A stretch of 64,000 bases of DNA, taken from the NCBI RefSeq assembly GCF_003627955.1, contig NZ_RBWS01000022.1, positions 62,001 through 126,000 on the forward strand, in the 5' to 3' direction. The position numbers were made by a program, and so were the translations under genes. Below, one piece after another: positions 50,549 to 59,243 of the stretch (positions within the stretch are counted from its first letter, which is position 1; each line of letters begins with the position of its first letter). This DNA is from Sphingobacterium puteale (GTDB taxonomy: Bacteria > Bacteroidota > Bacteroidia > Sphingobacteriales > Sphingobacteriaceae). Below the pieces are notes generated by a model, which did no database searches, was not told the DNA's origin, and saw nothing but the letters and a program-made list of their open reading frames with translations.

Positions 50549-50922
50549 TTTAAATATTCATCTACAATAGGCAGGTCAGCTGCCGCCCAGTCGTAGTTCT
50601 TTAATTGAGCCGCATCTACCCATATCGCCTGGGCATGTTCCAGCGCTTTTACTTCTCCTGATTGTAGGCTGCATACAAAAGGGTAGAGCTGCAGCGAGAA
50701 GTCGGCGTAGTGGTGTTCTACCATCGTAAGTGCGCTATGTATGCTAATATCAATATGGAGTTCCTCTTTAATTTCTCGGCGTAGGCATTCTTCTTTAGAT
50801 TCTCCGGTTTCGATCTTGCCACCCGGAAATTCCCATTTCAATGGAAGCTTCATCGAAGCCGACCGTTGGCAGATCAGTATTTTATTGGCGTGCTCTATAA
50901 TCGCACAGGTTACTTTCAGCAT
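50530..50922 (-). CDS. Nudix hydrolase, MutT / CTP-pyrophosphohydrolase type
   Basis: A 130-aa enzyme. The Nudix box is complete: GGKIETGESKEECLRREIKE then ELHI (about 34-57), following WEFPGGK. Upstream KILICQRSASMKLPLKWEFP is characteristic of MutT-like (8-oxo-dGTP) or NudG-like (5-hydroxy-CTP) enzymes that cleanse oxidised nucleotides. It is monocistronic and convergent with the hydrolase gene. The exact substrate cannot be settled from sequence. Confidence 0.9.
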   Translation of the reverse strand: MLKVTCAIIEHANKILICQRSASMKLPLKWEFPGGKIETGESKEECLRREIKEELHIDISIHSALTMVEHHYADFSLQLYPFVCSLQSGEVKALEHAQAIWVDAAQLKNYDWAAADLPIVDEYLNKKASP

Positions 50923-51041
50923 ACTGGTTCAAAGGTAATGATTTAGAAAAATATTATTAACTTATCCTGTGTGGACTAAAAAGAAGACTGAATGATGAAA
51001 TACAGTAAGAATTTTTCGGTTCCGATAACTATTTTATAAAG

Positions 51042-51887
51042 ATGATATTAAGGATTACACTATTGATATTTATAGCTGCCTTTTATGTTTCTGGGGTAAA
51101 TGGACAGACAAAAGGGATATTTTCTAAAGGTACGAAAATTGTAATGCCCAATATTCAGGGGTATTTTAAGGAATGTGGGGTAAGCGGGACTATAGCTATT
51201 TATGATCATGGAAATGACATCTGGTTTGTATCCGATACATCGGATTCCAAGATTGAAAAGGTACCTGCATCTACGTTTAAGATCATAAATATGCTCATTG
51301 CATTAGAGACGAATACGATCAAAGACGAAAATGCTGTGGTGAAATGGCCGGGATCAATAGATACCATTAAATATGGCTATCGCCCTGATATCTACAGAGA
51401 TATTTCAGTAAAGGAAGCTTTTCAGGTGTCTGCAGGCTGGGCTTTTATTGAGCTTGCAAAGAAAATAGACAGATCTACCTACCAAAAATTTTTACGAGAA
51501 TCAGGTTATGGAAATGTCGATCTAACTGAAAAAGGAGAAGATTTTTGGAATTTTGGAGCGATGGGTATTTCTCCTATCAATCAGGTTGAATTTTTGAAAC
51601 GATTATATGATGGGAATTTACCTTTTTCCGATCGAAACATGGACATTGTCAAAAAGGTAATGATAACAGAGAAAGACAAAGACTACATAATACGGTCAAA
51701 AACTGGATGGACAAGGGAGCACAATACGAATACAGGATGGTGGGTAGGATACCTTGAATCTGGTCAAAATGTCTATTTTTTCGCGACACGACTTATACAG
51801 GATCGTAAATTCAATAGATCAGATTTTTCTAGCTGTAGGAAGGAAATTACCAAAAAGGTATTTCGGGATCTTAAAATAATGCAATAA
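51042..51887 (+). CDS. class D (OXA-type) serine beta-lactamase
   Basis: A 281-aa periplasmic enzyme with a signal peptide ending near VNGQ. The catalytic Ser and the Lys to be carboxylated are in VPASTFKIINM (S77, K80); the YGN motif is SGYGNVD (156-158) and KTG is RSKTGWTRE (220-222). The second motif is S-A-G (130-132) rather than the usual S-x-V. PASTFKIxNxLIALE and WxVGYLE are standard for the class. It hydrolyses beta-lactams; the spectrum cannot be read from sequence. It is monocistronic, with no mobile-element genes adjacent, so it is probably an intrinsic chromosomal gene. Confidence 0.9.
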   Translation: MILRITLLIFIAAFYVSGVNGQTKGIFSKGTKIVMPNIQGYFKECGVSGTIAIYDHGNDIWFVSDTSDSKIEKVPASTFKIINMLIALETNTIKDENAVVKWPGSIDTIKYGYRPDIYRDISVKEAFQVSAGWAFIELAKKIDRSTYQKFLRESGYGNVDLTEKGEDFWNFGAMGISPINQVEFLKRLYDGNLPFSDRNMDIVKKVMITEKDKDYIIRSKTGWTREHNTNTGWWVGYLESGQNVYFFATRLIQDRKFNRSDFSSCRKEITKKVFRDLKIMQ

Positions 51888-51932
51888 ATTAAATTGTGAT
51901 GGAAAGGAATATTTTAGGCATCCTAATACCAC

Positions 51933-52006
51933 GTTGTACAATTCTTTGAACAAGTTGCCAAAAGTTCCTTTATGGGGTGTGAGTCCGATTATACCGATTT
52001 CAGCTT
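51933..52006 (+). pseudogene. decayed fragment of the 157-aa mutasome-operon gene
   Basis: TTGTACAATTCTTTGAACAA, GCCAAAAGTTCCTTT and GATTATACCGATTT closely match the first ~75 bases of the gene at 57129-57602, with a one-base deletion and a missing ATG. No downstream part is present. This is a leftover of a second copy of that gene. Confidence 0.7.
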
Positions 52007-52361
52007 ATCTAGTCGTTTTGGGCCTGTACGCTTCGGCTTCTATTCTATAAATCATCTTTTCTCCCTCAAATCGAGCTTTAAAAATTAGCACATAGACAAT
52101 CAAAACAATGAGCCAATATCTGATTTTTAAGCTTATCAATGCAGCTCCTAGTAATATGCCAATAGCGCCTATAACAATTCGAAAATACAGTATAGATTCA
52201 TACTCCATGGCGTACCAATAGCAGCCCTTGCAAAAATTGTATTGATAGAGCATATAAACATCTTCATAAGTAATCAGGATGTTGAAAAGAATTATTAAAG
52301 TCCCCATTATTCGACAAAGGAGGGAGTCGGTTAGTATCTTATAAACTGTTCTCTTTAACAT
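52005..52361 (-). CDS. small membrane protein, 118 aa, three helices
   Basis: Hydrophobic segments are MGTLIILFNILITYEDVYM (about 19-37), FRIVIGAIGILLGAALISL (about 60-78) and YWLIVLIVYVLIF (about 82-94). A short Cys-containing loop (YNFCKGCYWYAMEYES) between helices 1 and 2 holds a CxxC. The C-terminus is basic. It lies 14 bases downstream of another small membrane protein gene. Family unknown. Confidence 0.55.
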   Translation of the reverse strand: MLKRTVYKILTDSLLCRIMGTLIILFNILITYEDVYMLYQYNFCKGCYWYAMEYESILYFRIVIGAIGILLGAALISLKIRYWLIVLIVYVLIFKARFEGEKMIYRIEAEAYRPKTTR

Positions 52362-52375
52362 AGCAATCGAATTAA

Positions 52376-52768
52376 TTATACCTTCTCAATCTTAAATAAT
52401 ATCCCGGTAACTATTGCTGCGATCGAATAATATATCGCCACTTCCATTGAGCCAACTGTTAAGGCTACTGTCATTGTAATTCCAGCCAATATAACCAGTA
52501 TTAAAGTCATTTTGATCCAATTTACATTGAGCGTATTGTCTTCAAACCAGCTGAATGCCAATATACAGCATACCAACGTAGGAATAGAATAAATTGCGCT
52601 GTAGCAAAGCCAAAGTATCGAAACTAGTATTGTCAGACCGATATCTACAGAATTTAACCGATTAAATACCGGGAATATAGACACAAGTATATTACCCAAC
52701 AGCAGAGTACCTATCCAATGCTTAAAAATATAAGACCATTTTAGACCATTTTTCGTTAGGCTTTTCAT
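52376..52768 (-). CDS. small membrane protein, 130 aa, four helices
   Basis: Four predicted membrane segments: HWIGTLLLGNILVSIFPVF, DIGLTILVSILWLCYSAI with SIPTLVCCILAFSWF, then MTLILVILAGITMTVALTVG and a last helix YYSIAAIVTGILF. It forms a likely two-gene transcript with the gene that follows. No family is recognised. Expected location is the inner membrane. Confidence 0.55.
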   Translation of the reverse strand: MKSLTKNGLKWSYIFKHWIGTLLLGNILVSIFPVFNRLNSVDIGLTILVSILWLCYSAIYSIPTLVCCILAFSWFEDNTLNVNWIKMTLILVILAGITMTVALTVGSMEVAIYYSIAAIVTGILFKIEKV

Positions 52769-52927
52769 CGTTTGGTCAACTATGTTTTAAACGAAAGTAA
52801 TAATTTATGTTTAAAAAATGTGTAATCTTCTGTAATGTAGCTAAAGTTAACGCGACGTCCACCACAAATTATAGCGCTGACTGTGAATGTGATAAAAACT
52901 AAATCAAAATATCTTCTTGTTTGTTTG

Positions 52928-52948
52928 CTAATAATATTAGTATTTTTG
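52928..52948 (+). promoter_or_regulatory. operator overlapping the -7 box of the mutasome operon
   Basis: CTAATAATATTAG (52928-52940), a 13-base perfect palindrome, abuts TATTTTTG (52941-52948), which fits TAnnTTTG. The polymerase gene starts ~60 bases downstream. A repressor bound to this site would block the promoter, as expected for a LexA-like or XRE/S24-type SOS repressor. The repressor itself is not in the window. Confidence 0.7.
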
Positions 52949-53009
52949 AACAGAGCAACTACCAAAAATCAAAAGCCACAATACAGGGCTTTTTAGGCAA
53001 TTGAAAGAC

Positions 53010-54182
53010 ATGGAAAGGAGTATAGTACATTGTGATCTCGATACCTTTTTTGTATCGGTGGAGCGCTTGCAGAACAGCAAGCTTCAGGGCGTACCTGTGC
53101 TCATCGGCGGCAGCAGCGACCGTGGGGTAGTTGCGTCCTGTTCGTATGAAGCCCGTAAGTATGGCGTGCATTCCGCTATGCCGATGCGGCTGGCGCTGCG
53201 TATGTGTCCCGAGGCCGTTGTGGTGCGGGGCGATCACGATCGCTATAGTCAGTATTCCAGTATCGTCACCCAGATCATCGAAGAGGAAACCCCCATCGTT
53301 GAAAAAGCCAGTATAGACGAGCACTACCTCGATGTCTCCGGTATGGACCGCTTCTTTGGCTGCTGGAAATGGGCGCAGGAACTCCGCCAGCGCATTATCA
53401 GAGAAACTGGGCTTCCGATTAGTTTTGGCCTATCAGTCAACAAGACCGTGTCCAAGATTGCCACCGGGACCGCCAAACCCTGTGGCGAAAAGCAGGTACA
53501 AAATGGGACTGAGAAGGGCTTCTTAGCGCCGTTATCTATCCGCAAGATTCCCATGGTCGGCGAGAAGTCCTTTACCTTGCTCCGCAATATGGGGATCTCC
53601 AAGATCGGTACCTTACAGCAGATGGAGGTGTTCACCATGCAGAAAGTACTCGGGGAGAATGGGATCAATATCTGGCGCAAAGCCAATGGGCTCGATGATT
53701 CACTGGTCGTACCTTTTCGTGAACAGAAATCCATGTCCAAGGAAAACACCTTCCAGCAGGATACCATTGATATGGATGTGCTCCGCCGTACCCTCATCGG
53801 CATGGTCGATACCCTGGCCTTTGACCTGCGCAAAGATCAAAAACTAACGAGCTGCGTCACCCTCAAGATCCGCTACAGCAATTTCGATACCCATACCCAA
53901 CAGCTGCAGATCCCTTATACCAATTCGGACAGAAAGCTTACGGATGTGGTGCTTTCCCTGTTCAAAAAACTCTATAGCCGCAGGATGCTGATCCGCCTTA
54001 TCGGGATCAAGTTCTCGGGGCTGATCTATGGTTCCTATCAGACCGATCTCTTTGACGATAGCGCCGAAGAGGTCAACCTGATGCAGGCCATGGACCAGAT
54101 CCGGAAACGCTATGGTGCCGAATTTCTGATGAAAGCCATCTGCGCACCGCCGCCGGAGAAAGGGGGGGGAGCATGCTCTTAA
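53010..54182 (+). CDS. Y-family DNA polymerase (DinB/ImuB-like)
   Basis: A 390-aa polymerase. ATG 53010 (MERSIVHCDLDTFFVSVE) is preferred over the in-frame TTG at 53001. Catalytic acids are in HCDLDTFFVSVE (D8, D10) and KASIDEHYLDVSG (about 103-115), with the steric-gate region at FF. SYEARKYGVHSAMPMRLA and the helix-hairpin-helix KIPMVGEKSFTLLRNMGI are standard. It keeps active-site acids, unlike classical ImuB. A beta-clamp motif QTDLF occurs near the C-terminus (about 350). It does error-prone translesion synthesis. Its end overlaps the next gene by 10 bases. Base composition is visibly GC-richer than the flanks. Confidence 0.9.
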   Translation: MERSIVHCDLDTFFVSVERLQNSKLQGVPVLIGGSSDRGVVASCSYEARKYGVHSAMPMRLALRMCPEAVVVRGDHDRYSQYSSIVTQIIEEETPIVEKASIDEHYLDVSGMDRFFGCWKWAQELRQRIIRETGLPISFGLSVNKTVSKIATGTAKPCGEKQVQNGTEKGFLAPLSIRKIPMVGEKSFTLLRNMGISKIGTLQQMEVFTMQKVLGENGINIWRKANGLDDSLVVPFREQKSMSKENTFQQDTIDMDVLRRTLIGMVDTLAFDLRKDQKLTSCVTLKIRYSNFDTHTQQLQIPYTNSDRKLTDVVLSLFKKLYSRRMLIRLIGIKFSGLIYGSYQTDLFDDSAEEVNLMQAMDQIRKRYGAEFLMKAICAPPPEKGGGACS

Positions 54183-57109
54183 ATCTACATAGCTACTATA
54201 GCCTACGTTTTGGCACCCTCAGCCTGCAGGATCTTATTTCGGGCATGCTCGCTGGGGGCTATGATACCGCTGTGCTCACCGATATCAATAACAGCTCCGG
54301 ATCGCTCGACTTTATCAAATTGGGCCGCGCAGCCGGGCTCAACCTGCTCGCCGGTATGGAATTTCGCAGCGGCGATCAGCTCTGTTTCATCGCCATTGCC
54401 AAGAACGAACAGGGCTTCCGTGAGATCAACGAATACCGCACCAAGCTCAATATGGAAAATCGCCCCACGCCGGAGCGATCGCCAGACTTTGAGCAGGTCT
54501 TTGTGATCTATCCCTTTCACAAGCTCAATAGCTTTCCACTGCGGGATTTCGAGTACATCGGCGTCCGGCCAAGCGAACGTACCCGTGCCCAGCTCATGGA
54601 TCGAAGGCTGCTCGAGCGCTGTGTGATCCTGGCTACGGTGAGTTTCCGCAGGGCCGACTATACCTTGCATCGGCAGCTCCGGGCGATTGACAACAACTTG
54701 CTGATCTCGCAGCTCAGTCAGGATCAGGTCGCGGCCGAGGATGAAGTATTTATTCCCCGGGTCAAACTGATGCGCCTGTTTTCCGAACTGCCGCAGCTGC
54801 TAGCCAACACCAACCGTATCCTGGGGCAGTGTTCCTTTGGTTTTGATTTTACGAGCGTCAAAAACAAGGCAACCTTTACTGGCAATCGCTACAACGATAA
54901 GCAGCTGCTGCATAAGTACTGCATGGATGGTTTTTCCAGGCGCTATGGCCGCAATGACCGAATCGCGACCGAACGCATCCAGCGTGAGCTCGAGATTATC
55001 GAAAACCTGCGTTTCTCGAGTTATTTCCTGATTACAGACGAGATCTGCCGTTATGCCCGGGGACGCAATTTTCACTATGTAGGCCGTGGATCTGGAGCCA
55101 ATTCCGCCGTTGCTTATTGCCTGGGTATCACCGATGTCGATCCCATTGCCCTCAACCTACCCTTTGAGCGTTTCCTCAACCCCAAGCGCAAGAGTCCGCC
55201 CGACTTTGATATTGATTTTAGCTGGAACGAGCGAGACGAGATCTATGATTTTATCTTCAACCGCTATCAGACCGGGCATACCGCTTTGATGGGCGCCATG
55301 AGTACCTTTCGCTCCAGGAGTATCCTGCGTGAGCTGGGCAAAGTATACGGCTTGCCCAAGGCCGAGATCGACCGCCTGGTGCATGAGCCCGAGCATATGC
55401 TCAACAAGAATGAGGTGACCAACACCATTTTAAGCGTGTACAACCGCATGGCCGATTTCCCCAATCAGCGCACCATACATGCCAGTGGCGTACTGATTTC
55501 CGAGGAACCGCTGACCTGTTATTCTGCCATGGACAATCCGCCAAAGGGATTGCCCACCATGCAATTTGATATGTATGTGGCCGAAGATATCGGCTTCGAA
55601 AAATTTGATATACTTTCGCAGCGCGGGATCGGCCATATCAAAGATTGCCGTTCCATTGTGCGGGAAAATCTCGGTGTAGTCATTGATACCGACAATCCGA
55701 AGCGATTTTTTTGGGATCCCCAGATTGCTGCACAGCTCAAATCGGCCAATACCATCGGCTGTTTCTATATCGAGAGCCCGGCCATGCGGCAGCTGCTGAC
55801 CAAGCTGCGCTGTGATGACTACCTGACCTTGGTGGCAGCCTCGTCCATTATCCGTCCGGGCGTAGCCAGTTCGGGTATGATGGGCGAATACATCCGTCGG
55901 CATCACGACCCGACAACGGTCGTCTATCCCCACCCGGTATTTAAGGAACAGCTCGAAGAGACTTACGGCGTGATGGTCTATCAGGAAGATGTGATGAAAA
56001 TCGCCAACGCCTACGGTGGGCTCGATATGGCCGATGCTGATGTGCTCAGGCGCATGATGTCGGGCAAATATCGCAGCAAAGATCATTTGATCGAGATCGA
56101 AGATAAGTTTTTTGCCAACTGCAAGGCCAAGGGCTATGACGAGCAAGTCAGCAGGGAGATCTGGCGGCAGATGGAAAGCTTTGCCGGCTATTCCTTTAAC
56201 AAGGCGCACTCCGCGTCATTTGCTGTAGAGAGTTATCAGAGTCTTTTTCTCAAGACCTATTATCCCTTGGAGTTTATGGTTGCGGTACTCAACAATTATG
56301 GTGGGTTTTACAACCGCAAGGTCTATGTCAATGAGGCACGGATATCGGGAGGCAATATCTGCTTGCCCTGTGTGAATCAGTCGGTCTTTAACACCTCCAT
56401 CCGGGAAAAGGATATTTATCTGGGTTTTGACTGTCTGCTTAATTTTGAAGGCAAACTGGCCCATCGCATTATCGCAGAACGCGAGGCGAATGGTTATTAT
56501 CAAAGTTTGCAAGACTTTGTCAAGCGGACGCAGGCGGGGCTCGAGCAGGTCATTATTCTGATCCGTGTCGGTGCCCTGCGGTTTACCGGGATAGGGAAGA
56601 AGGCCTTGCTCTGGGAGGCTCATCTGCTGATGAGCAGGCATAAGCCAGCGACTGTCGGCATGGCCCTCTTTGAGACCGAGAGCCGCAAACCTATTCTTCC
56701 CCCTTTGGAGGAGGATATCCTGGAAGACTATTACGATGAGATCGAGCTGATCGGCTTTTGCGTGACCGGTACCTTGTTTGACCTGGCCAAAAGCGATTAT
56801 CGGGGTGATATGCCGGCTCGGGAACTCCATTTGCATGAAGGGAAAATAGTGCGTCTGGTAGGGGATTTTGTCTGCGAGAAATTTGTCAAGACCAAGCGGG
56901 GCGACCTGATGAAATTCGGCACTTTCCTTGATGCCGAGGGGCGCTTCTTTGATACGGTGCACTTTCCACAGACACTGGTGAAATATCCACTAAGAGGAGC
57001 TGGAATCTATCTGATCGAGGGTAAAATTGTTGTCGAATATGGTTGTCCATCGATCGAGGTGATCCGCTGTGCCAAGATGCCCCTAAAACCTGATCCGCGG
57101 AGTGAATAA
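54173..57109 (+). CDS. DnaE2/ImuC-type DNA polymerase III alpha subunit
   Basis: A 978-aa C-family polymerase, shorter than replicative DnaE. The N-terminal PHP domain is degenerate (NLHSYYSLRFGTL and TDINNSSG lack the usual metal-binding His residues). The polymerase active site has PPDFDIDFSWNERDEI (about 341-356), preceded by YVGRGSGANSAVAYCLGITD and followed by MGAMSTFRSRSILRELGKVY. HASGVLISEEPL and GYSFNKAHSASFAVESYQS are further signatures, and a C-terminal OB-like domain is present (VRLVGDFVCEKFV). It should extend lesions together with the Y-family polymerase with which it overlaps. Confidence 0.92.
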   Translation: MLLNLHSYYSLRFGTLSLQDLISGMLAGGYDTAVLTDINNSSGSLDFIKLGRAAGLNLLAGMEFRSGDQLCFIAIAKNEQGFREINEYRTKLNMENRPTPERSPDFEQVFVIYPFHKLNSFPLRDFEYIGVRPSERTRAQLMDRRLLERCVILATVSFRRADYTLHRQLRAIDNNLLISQLSQDQVAAEDEVFIPRVKLMRLFSELPQLLANTNRILGQCSFGFDFTSVKNKATFTGNRYNDKQLLHKYCMDGFSRRYGRNDRIATERIQRELEIIENLRFSSYFLITDEICRYARGRNFHYVGRGSGANSAVAYCLGITDVDPIALNLPFERFLNPKRKSPPDFDIDFSWNERDEIYDFIFNRYQTGHTALMGAMSTFRSRSILRELGKVYGLPKAEIDRLVHEPEHMLNKNEVTNTILSVYNRMADFPNQRTIHASGVLISEEPLTCYSAMDNPPKGLPTMQFDMYVAEDIGFEKFDILSQRGIGHIKDCRSIVRENLGVVIDTDNPKRFFWDPQIAAQLKSANTIGCFYIESPAMRQLLTKLRCDDYLTLVAASSIIRPGVASSGMMGEYIRRHHDPTTVVYPHPVFKEQLEETYGVMVYQEDVMKIANAYGGLDMADADVLRRMMSGKYRSKDHLIEIEDKFFANCKAKGYDEQVSREIWRQMESFAGYSFNKAHSASFAVESYQSLFLKTYYPLEFMVAVLNNYGGFYNRKVYVNEARISGGNICLPCVNQSVFNTSIREKDIYLGFDCLLNFEGKLAHRIIAEREANGYYQSLQDFVKRTQAGLEQVIILIRVGALRFTGIGKKALLWEAHLLMSRHKPATVGMALFETESRKPILPPLEEDILEDYYDEIELIGFCVTGTLFDLAKSDYRGDMPARELHLHEGKIVRLVGDFVCEKFVKTKRGDLMKFGTFLDAEGRFFDTVHFPQTLVKYPLRGAGIYLIEGKIVVEYGCPSIEVIRCAKMPLKPDPRSE

Positions 57110-57128
57110 TAAATCCTATCTTAGTCCT

Positions 57129-57602
57129 ATGCTGTACAATCCCTTTGAACAAGTCACCAAAAGTTCCTTTCGCGAGCTCGTCGAGTCCAGTTATACCGAC
57201 TTTGTGCTGCAGCGCTTTGAGTGGCCTGATGTCAAAGACAAGACAGGGTTTCTACTTACCCCTTACGATGATAAGGAAAGCGCCGATCAGCATGCCCATC
57301 AACTGGGGGCGAAGGAGGGAAGAGCCATGCAGCTGCCGCAGGATGGCGATAAGATCGAGAGCATGCTGGCGACCGGATCAGGCTACCGTATTTTTCTCAA
57401 CCGTATCAAGGAGGAAAACTGGGACAAGCGCATGCTCAAGCTCTACGAGAAAAATATTATCAACTACCTGCGTACCAAGACCAGGTTTCAGCGCAAGAAT
57501 CCCATTGACATCCTGTTCTCACTAGAATATGGCCGGGTCGTGGCTACTATTAGCGATGGGCAGACTCAAAAGAAAGTATTTGCTATAGATATCCTTCGGT
57601 AG
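57129..57602 (+). CDS. mutasome-operon protein of unknown function, 157 aa
   Basis: The frame can start at GTG 57102, overlapping the polymerase gene, but ATG 57129 (MLYNPFEQVTKSSFRELVES) is preferred, and the decayed copy at 51933 also resembles sequence from this point. The protein is soluble and charged: SSYTDFVLQRFEWPDVKDKT, a helix with EENWDKRMLKLYEKNIINYL, and a final strand pair (YGRVVATISDGQTQKKVFAI). It occupies the place where other mutasomes have a RecA-like ImuA, which it does not resemble. It has no known domain. Confidence 0.75.
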   Translation: MLYNPFEQVTKSSFRELVESSYTDFVLQRFEWPDVKDKTGFLLTPYDDKESADQHAHQLGAKEGRAMQLPQDGDKIESMLATGSGYRIFLNRIKEENWDKRMLKLYEKNIINYLRTKTRFQRKNPIDILFSLEYGRVVATISDGQTQKKVFAIDILR

Positions 57603-57712
57603 CCCGATCCAGTACGAACCGAAGAGCCCTATTTTCTTGCCTTAGATCGATCAAATTTAAAGTGTAAATTGTGTATATTCGTATCAAAGCCAAACAAAGA
57701 AAGGACACCATT

Positions 57713-58510
57713 ATGTGCTGGGATATTAGCCTCCATACCGATATTGAGATTATCAAAAAGACCTTTCCGCAATTGCGGGACGAGCGTCGTCAATTGGATT
57801 ACAATTATGACTATCTGGAAAATGTCCAGGCCATTACCTTTCCCAAATATCCGATTCTGTATAAGGACAAGGACTCAAGCCAGCTGGCGTTGACCGAGAT
57901 GGAGTGGGGGGTGTTGCCTACCTATATTGACGATCCGAAGCTGCAGGCCGATCGCAGGCGCAATATGATCAATGTACGTAGCGAGCGTATCCTAGAGGAT
58001 AAAAAATCCTATTGGTATCGCCTGCGCAAGCAGCGCTGCCTTATTCCGGTGAGTGGCACCTTTGAGCATCGTGCGGTAAAGGGTTGGAAAAAGAAAGTTC
58101 CCTATTTTATTGGAGCAGAGGGCAGGGAGCTGTTCTATCTACCGGGCTTGTACCAGTGGCATGAGACGGTGGATGAAGATGGCGTAGTCGAACGCGTAGG
58201 ATCTTTTGGAATGCTTACGCGAGCAGCCAATGAAGTGATGGCCAATATCCATAATGATGGGCCCAATAAACATCGTATGCCTTTATTTTTACCAGAGGAT
58301 CTCGAGCGTCAATGGATCGAGGATATAAACGAAGAAGATATGCCACCGATTTTCCTGTTTGAAATGCCCAATGAAAAGTTAAAGCATTATCCCGTGTATA
58401 CCTTGAGAGGTTATCCAAGTCGCCCTGATGGTAAACATCGTTATGAAGCCTTCGACTGGGAAGGATTGCCACCATTGGGAAGTGATACGGCGCAGACTTC
58501 ATTGTTTTAA
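57713..58510 (+). CDS. SRAP / YedK-HMCES-like abasic-site protein
   Basis: A 265-aa protein. ATG 57713 places the catalytic Cys at position 2 (MCWDIS), which in this family forms a thiazolidine crosslink with abasic sites in single-stranded DNA. Further conserved positions are INVRSERILEDK (Asn), PVSGTFEHRA (Glu) and NDGPNKHRMPLFL (His). The last residues are QTSLF, matching the beta-clamp-binding consensus QxxLF. It ends the polymerase operon ~110 bases after the 157-aa gene, in keeping with a damage-tolerance role. The longer frame from 57671 would mask the catalytic Cys. Confidence 0.92.
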   Translation: MCWDISLHTDIEIIKKTFPQLRDERRQLDYNYDYLENVQAITFPKYPILYKDKDSSQLALTEMEWGVLPTYIDDPKLQADRRRNMINVRSERILEDKKSYWYRLRKQRCLIPVSGTFEHRAVKGWKKKVPYFIGAEGRELFYLPGLYQWHETVDEDGVVERVGSFGMLTRAANEVMANIHNDGPNKHRMPLFLPEDLERQWIEDINEEDMPPIFLFEMPNEKLKHYPVYTLRGYPSRPDGKHRYEAFDWEGLPPLGSDTAQTSLF

Positions 58511-58521
58511 ATCAATATCCA

Positions 58522-58917
58522 ATGGGAAGTTTAACAAAATATGTATCAAATGATCGCCCTGAGTTCGCCGTACTTATCGAAGATGACGATAAGGTCTGTT
58601 ATGCATACTTATTGAATGAGGAAAAAGAGGATAAAATAGTTGGAGATATATGGTTATACAATAGTGTTCCTACTCCGATGGAACCTGAATGGCATAAAAA
58701 GGAAAATCTACCGTTTTTAAATCCTGCGGAGTTTGTCAAAGAGAATCTCAAACCATTTGAGGCGAGTTCGCCAGTTGTAGTGACATGGGACTTTGGGGAA
58801 GAAACAGTGGCCAATATATTTCTAGCGTCAAGATTGATCGCAAAGCTGACCGAGGGATCCTGTCCCGGTTGGTCTAGTCTTGTGACTAAAGATGGACCCT
58901 TGGCGTTGAAGCTGTGA
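58522..58917 (+). CDS. protein of unknown function, 131 aa
   Basis: A soluble protein starting 11 bases after the SRAP stop, so it may extend that transcript. Strands are visible at FAVLIEDDDKVCYAYLLN and KIVGDIWLYNSVPTPMEPEW, and a helix at NIFLASRLIAKLTEG. No signal peptide, membrane segment or known motif. Its base composition is closer to the AT-rich flank than to the polymerase genes, so it may not belong to the same acquired unit. Confidence 0.6.
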   Translation: MGSLTKYVSNDRPEFAVLIEDDDKVCYAYLLNEEKEDKIVGDIWLYNSVPTPMEPEWHKKENLPFLNPAEFVKENLKPFEASSPVVVTWDFGEETVANIFLASRLIAKLTEGSCPGWSSLVTKDGPLALKL

Positions 58918-58985
58918 GGTTGGCGGATGGTGGATTCAGTATTTTTCTTTGACATTCAGGGGAACTTTTTTAACAAAGAATAACG

Positions 58986-59243
58986 ATGGAGAATTACTTG
59001 ATAATGTTTAACAATACGATTGAGTTCTTGAAAAAGAATAATATAAAGTATGAATACAGGAAATTTTCATCTGGTTCAATAATGCTAGATGTTTGGAATA
59101 ATAAAAAATTCTACGTTTTTCAATTTGAACCTGACCGAATAGGTTTCTCAGAAGTTGATGAAAATGTTGGCTTTGATACTATACCTGACAAAATACTTTT
59201 GAATTCAGATATGTTAAGACTTGTATTGACAAGTATTGTTTAA
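58986..59243 (+). CDS. small protein of unknown function, 85 aa
   Basis: ATG 58986 follows the A-rich leader AACAAAGAATAACG. The protein has a helix (MFNNTIEFLKKNNIKYEYRK) and three strands (SIMLDVWNNKKFYVFQFEPD; IGFSEVDENVGF), a compact alpha/beta fold reminiscent of small immunity-type proteins, though that is only a resemblance. No partner toxin is seen. Confidence 0.5.
   Translation: MENYLIMFNNTIEFLKKNNIKYEYRKFSSGSIMLDVWNNKKFYVFQFEPDRIGFSEVDENVGFDTIPDKILLNSDMLRLVLTSIV

Noticed and set aside
53131..57152. Many long antisense and out-of-frame ORFs (up to ~259 codons) across the polymerase operon
   Set aside because: They are shadows caused by the higher GC content of the polymerase genes. 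None has a recognisable domain, and the sense frames carry clear polymerase motifs.
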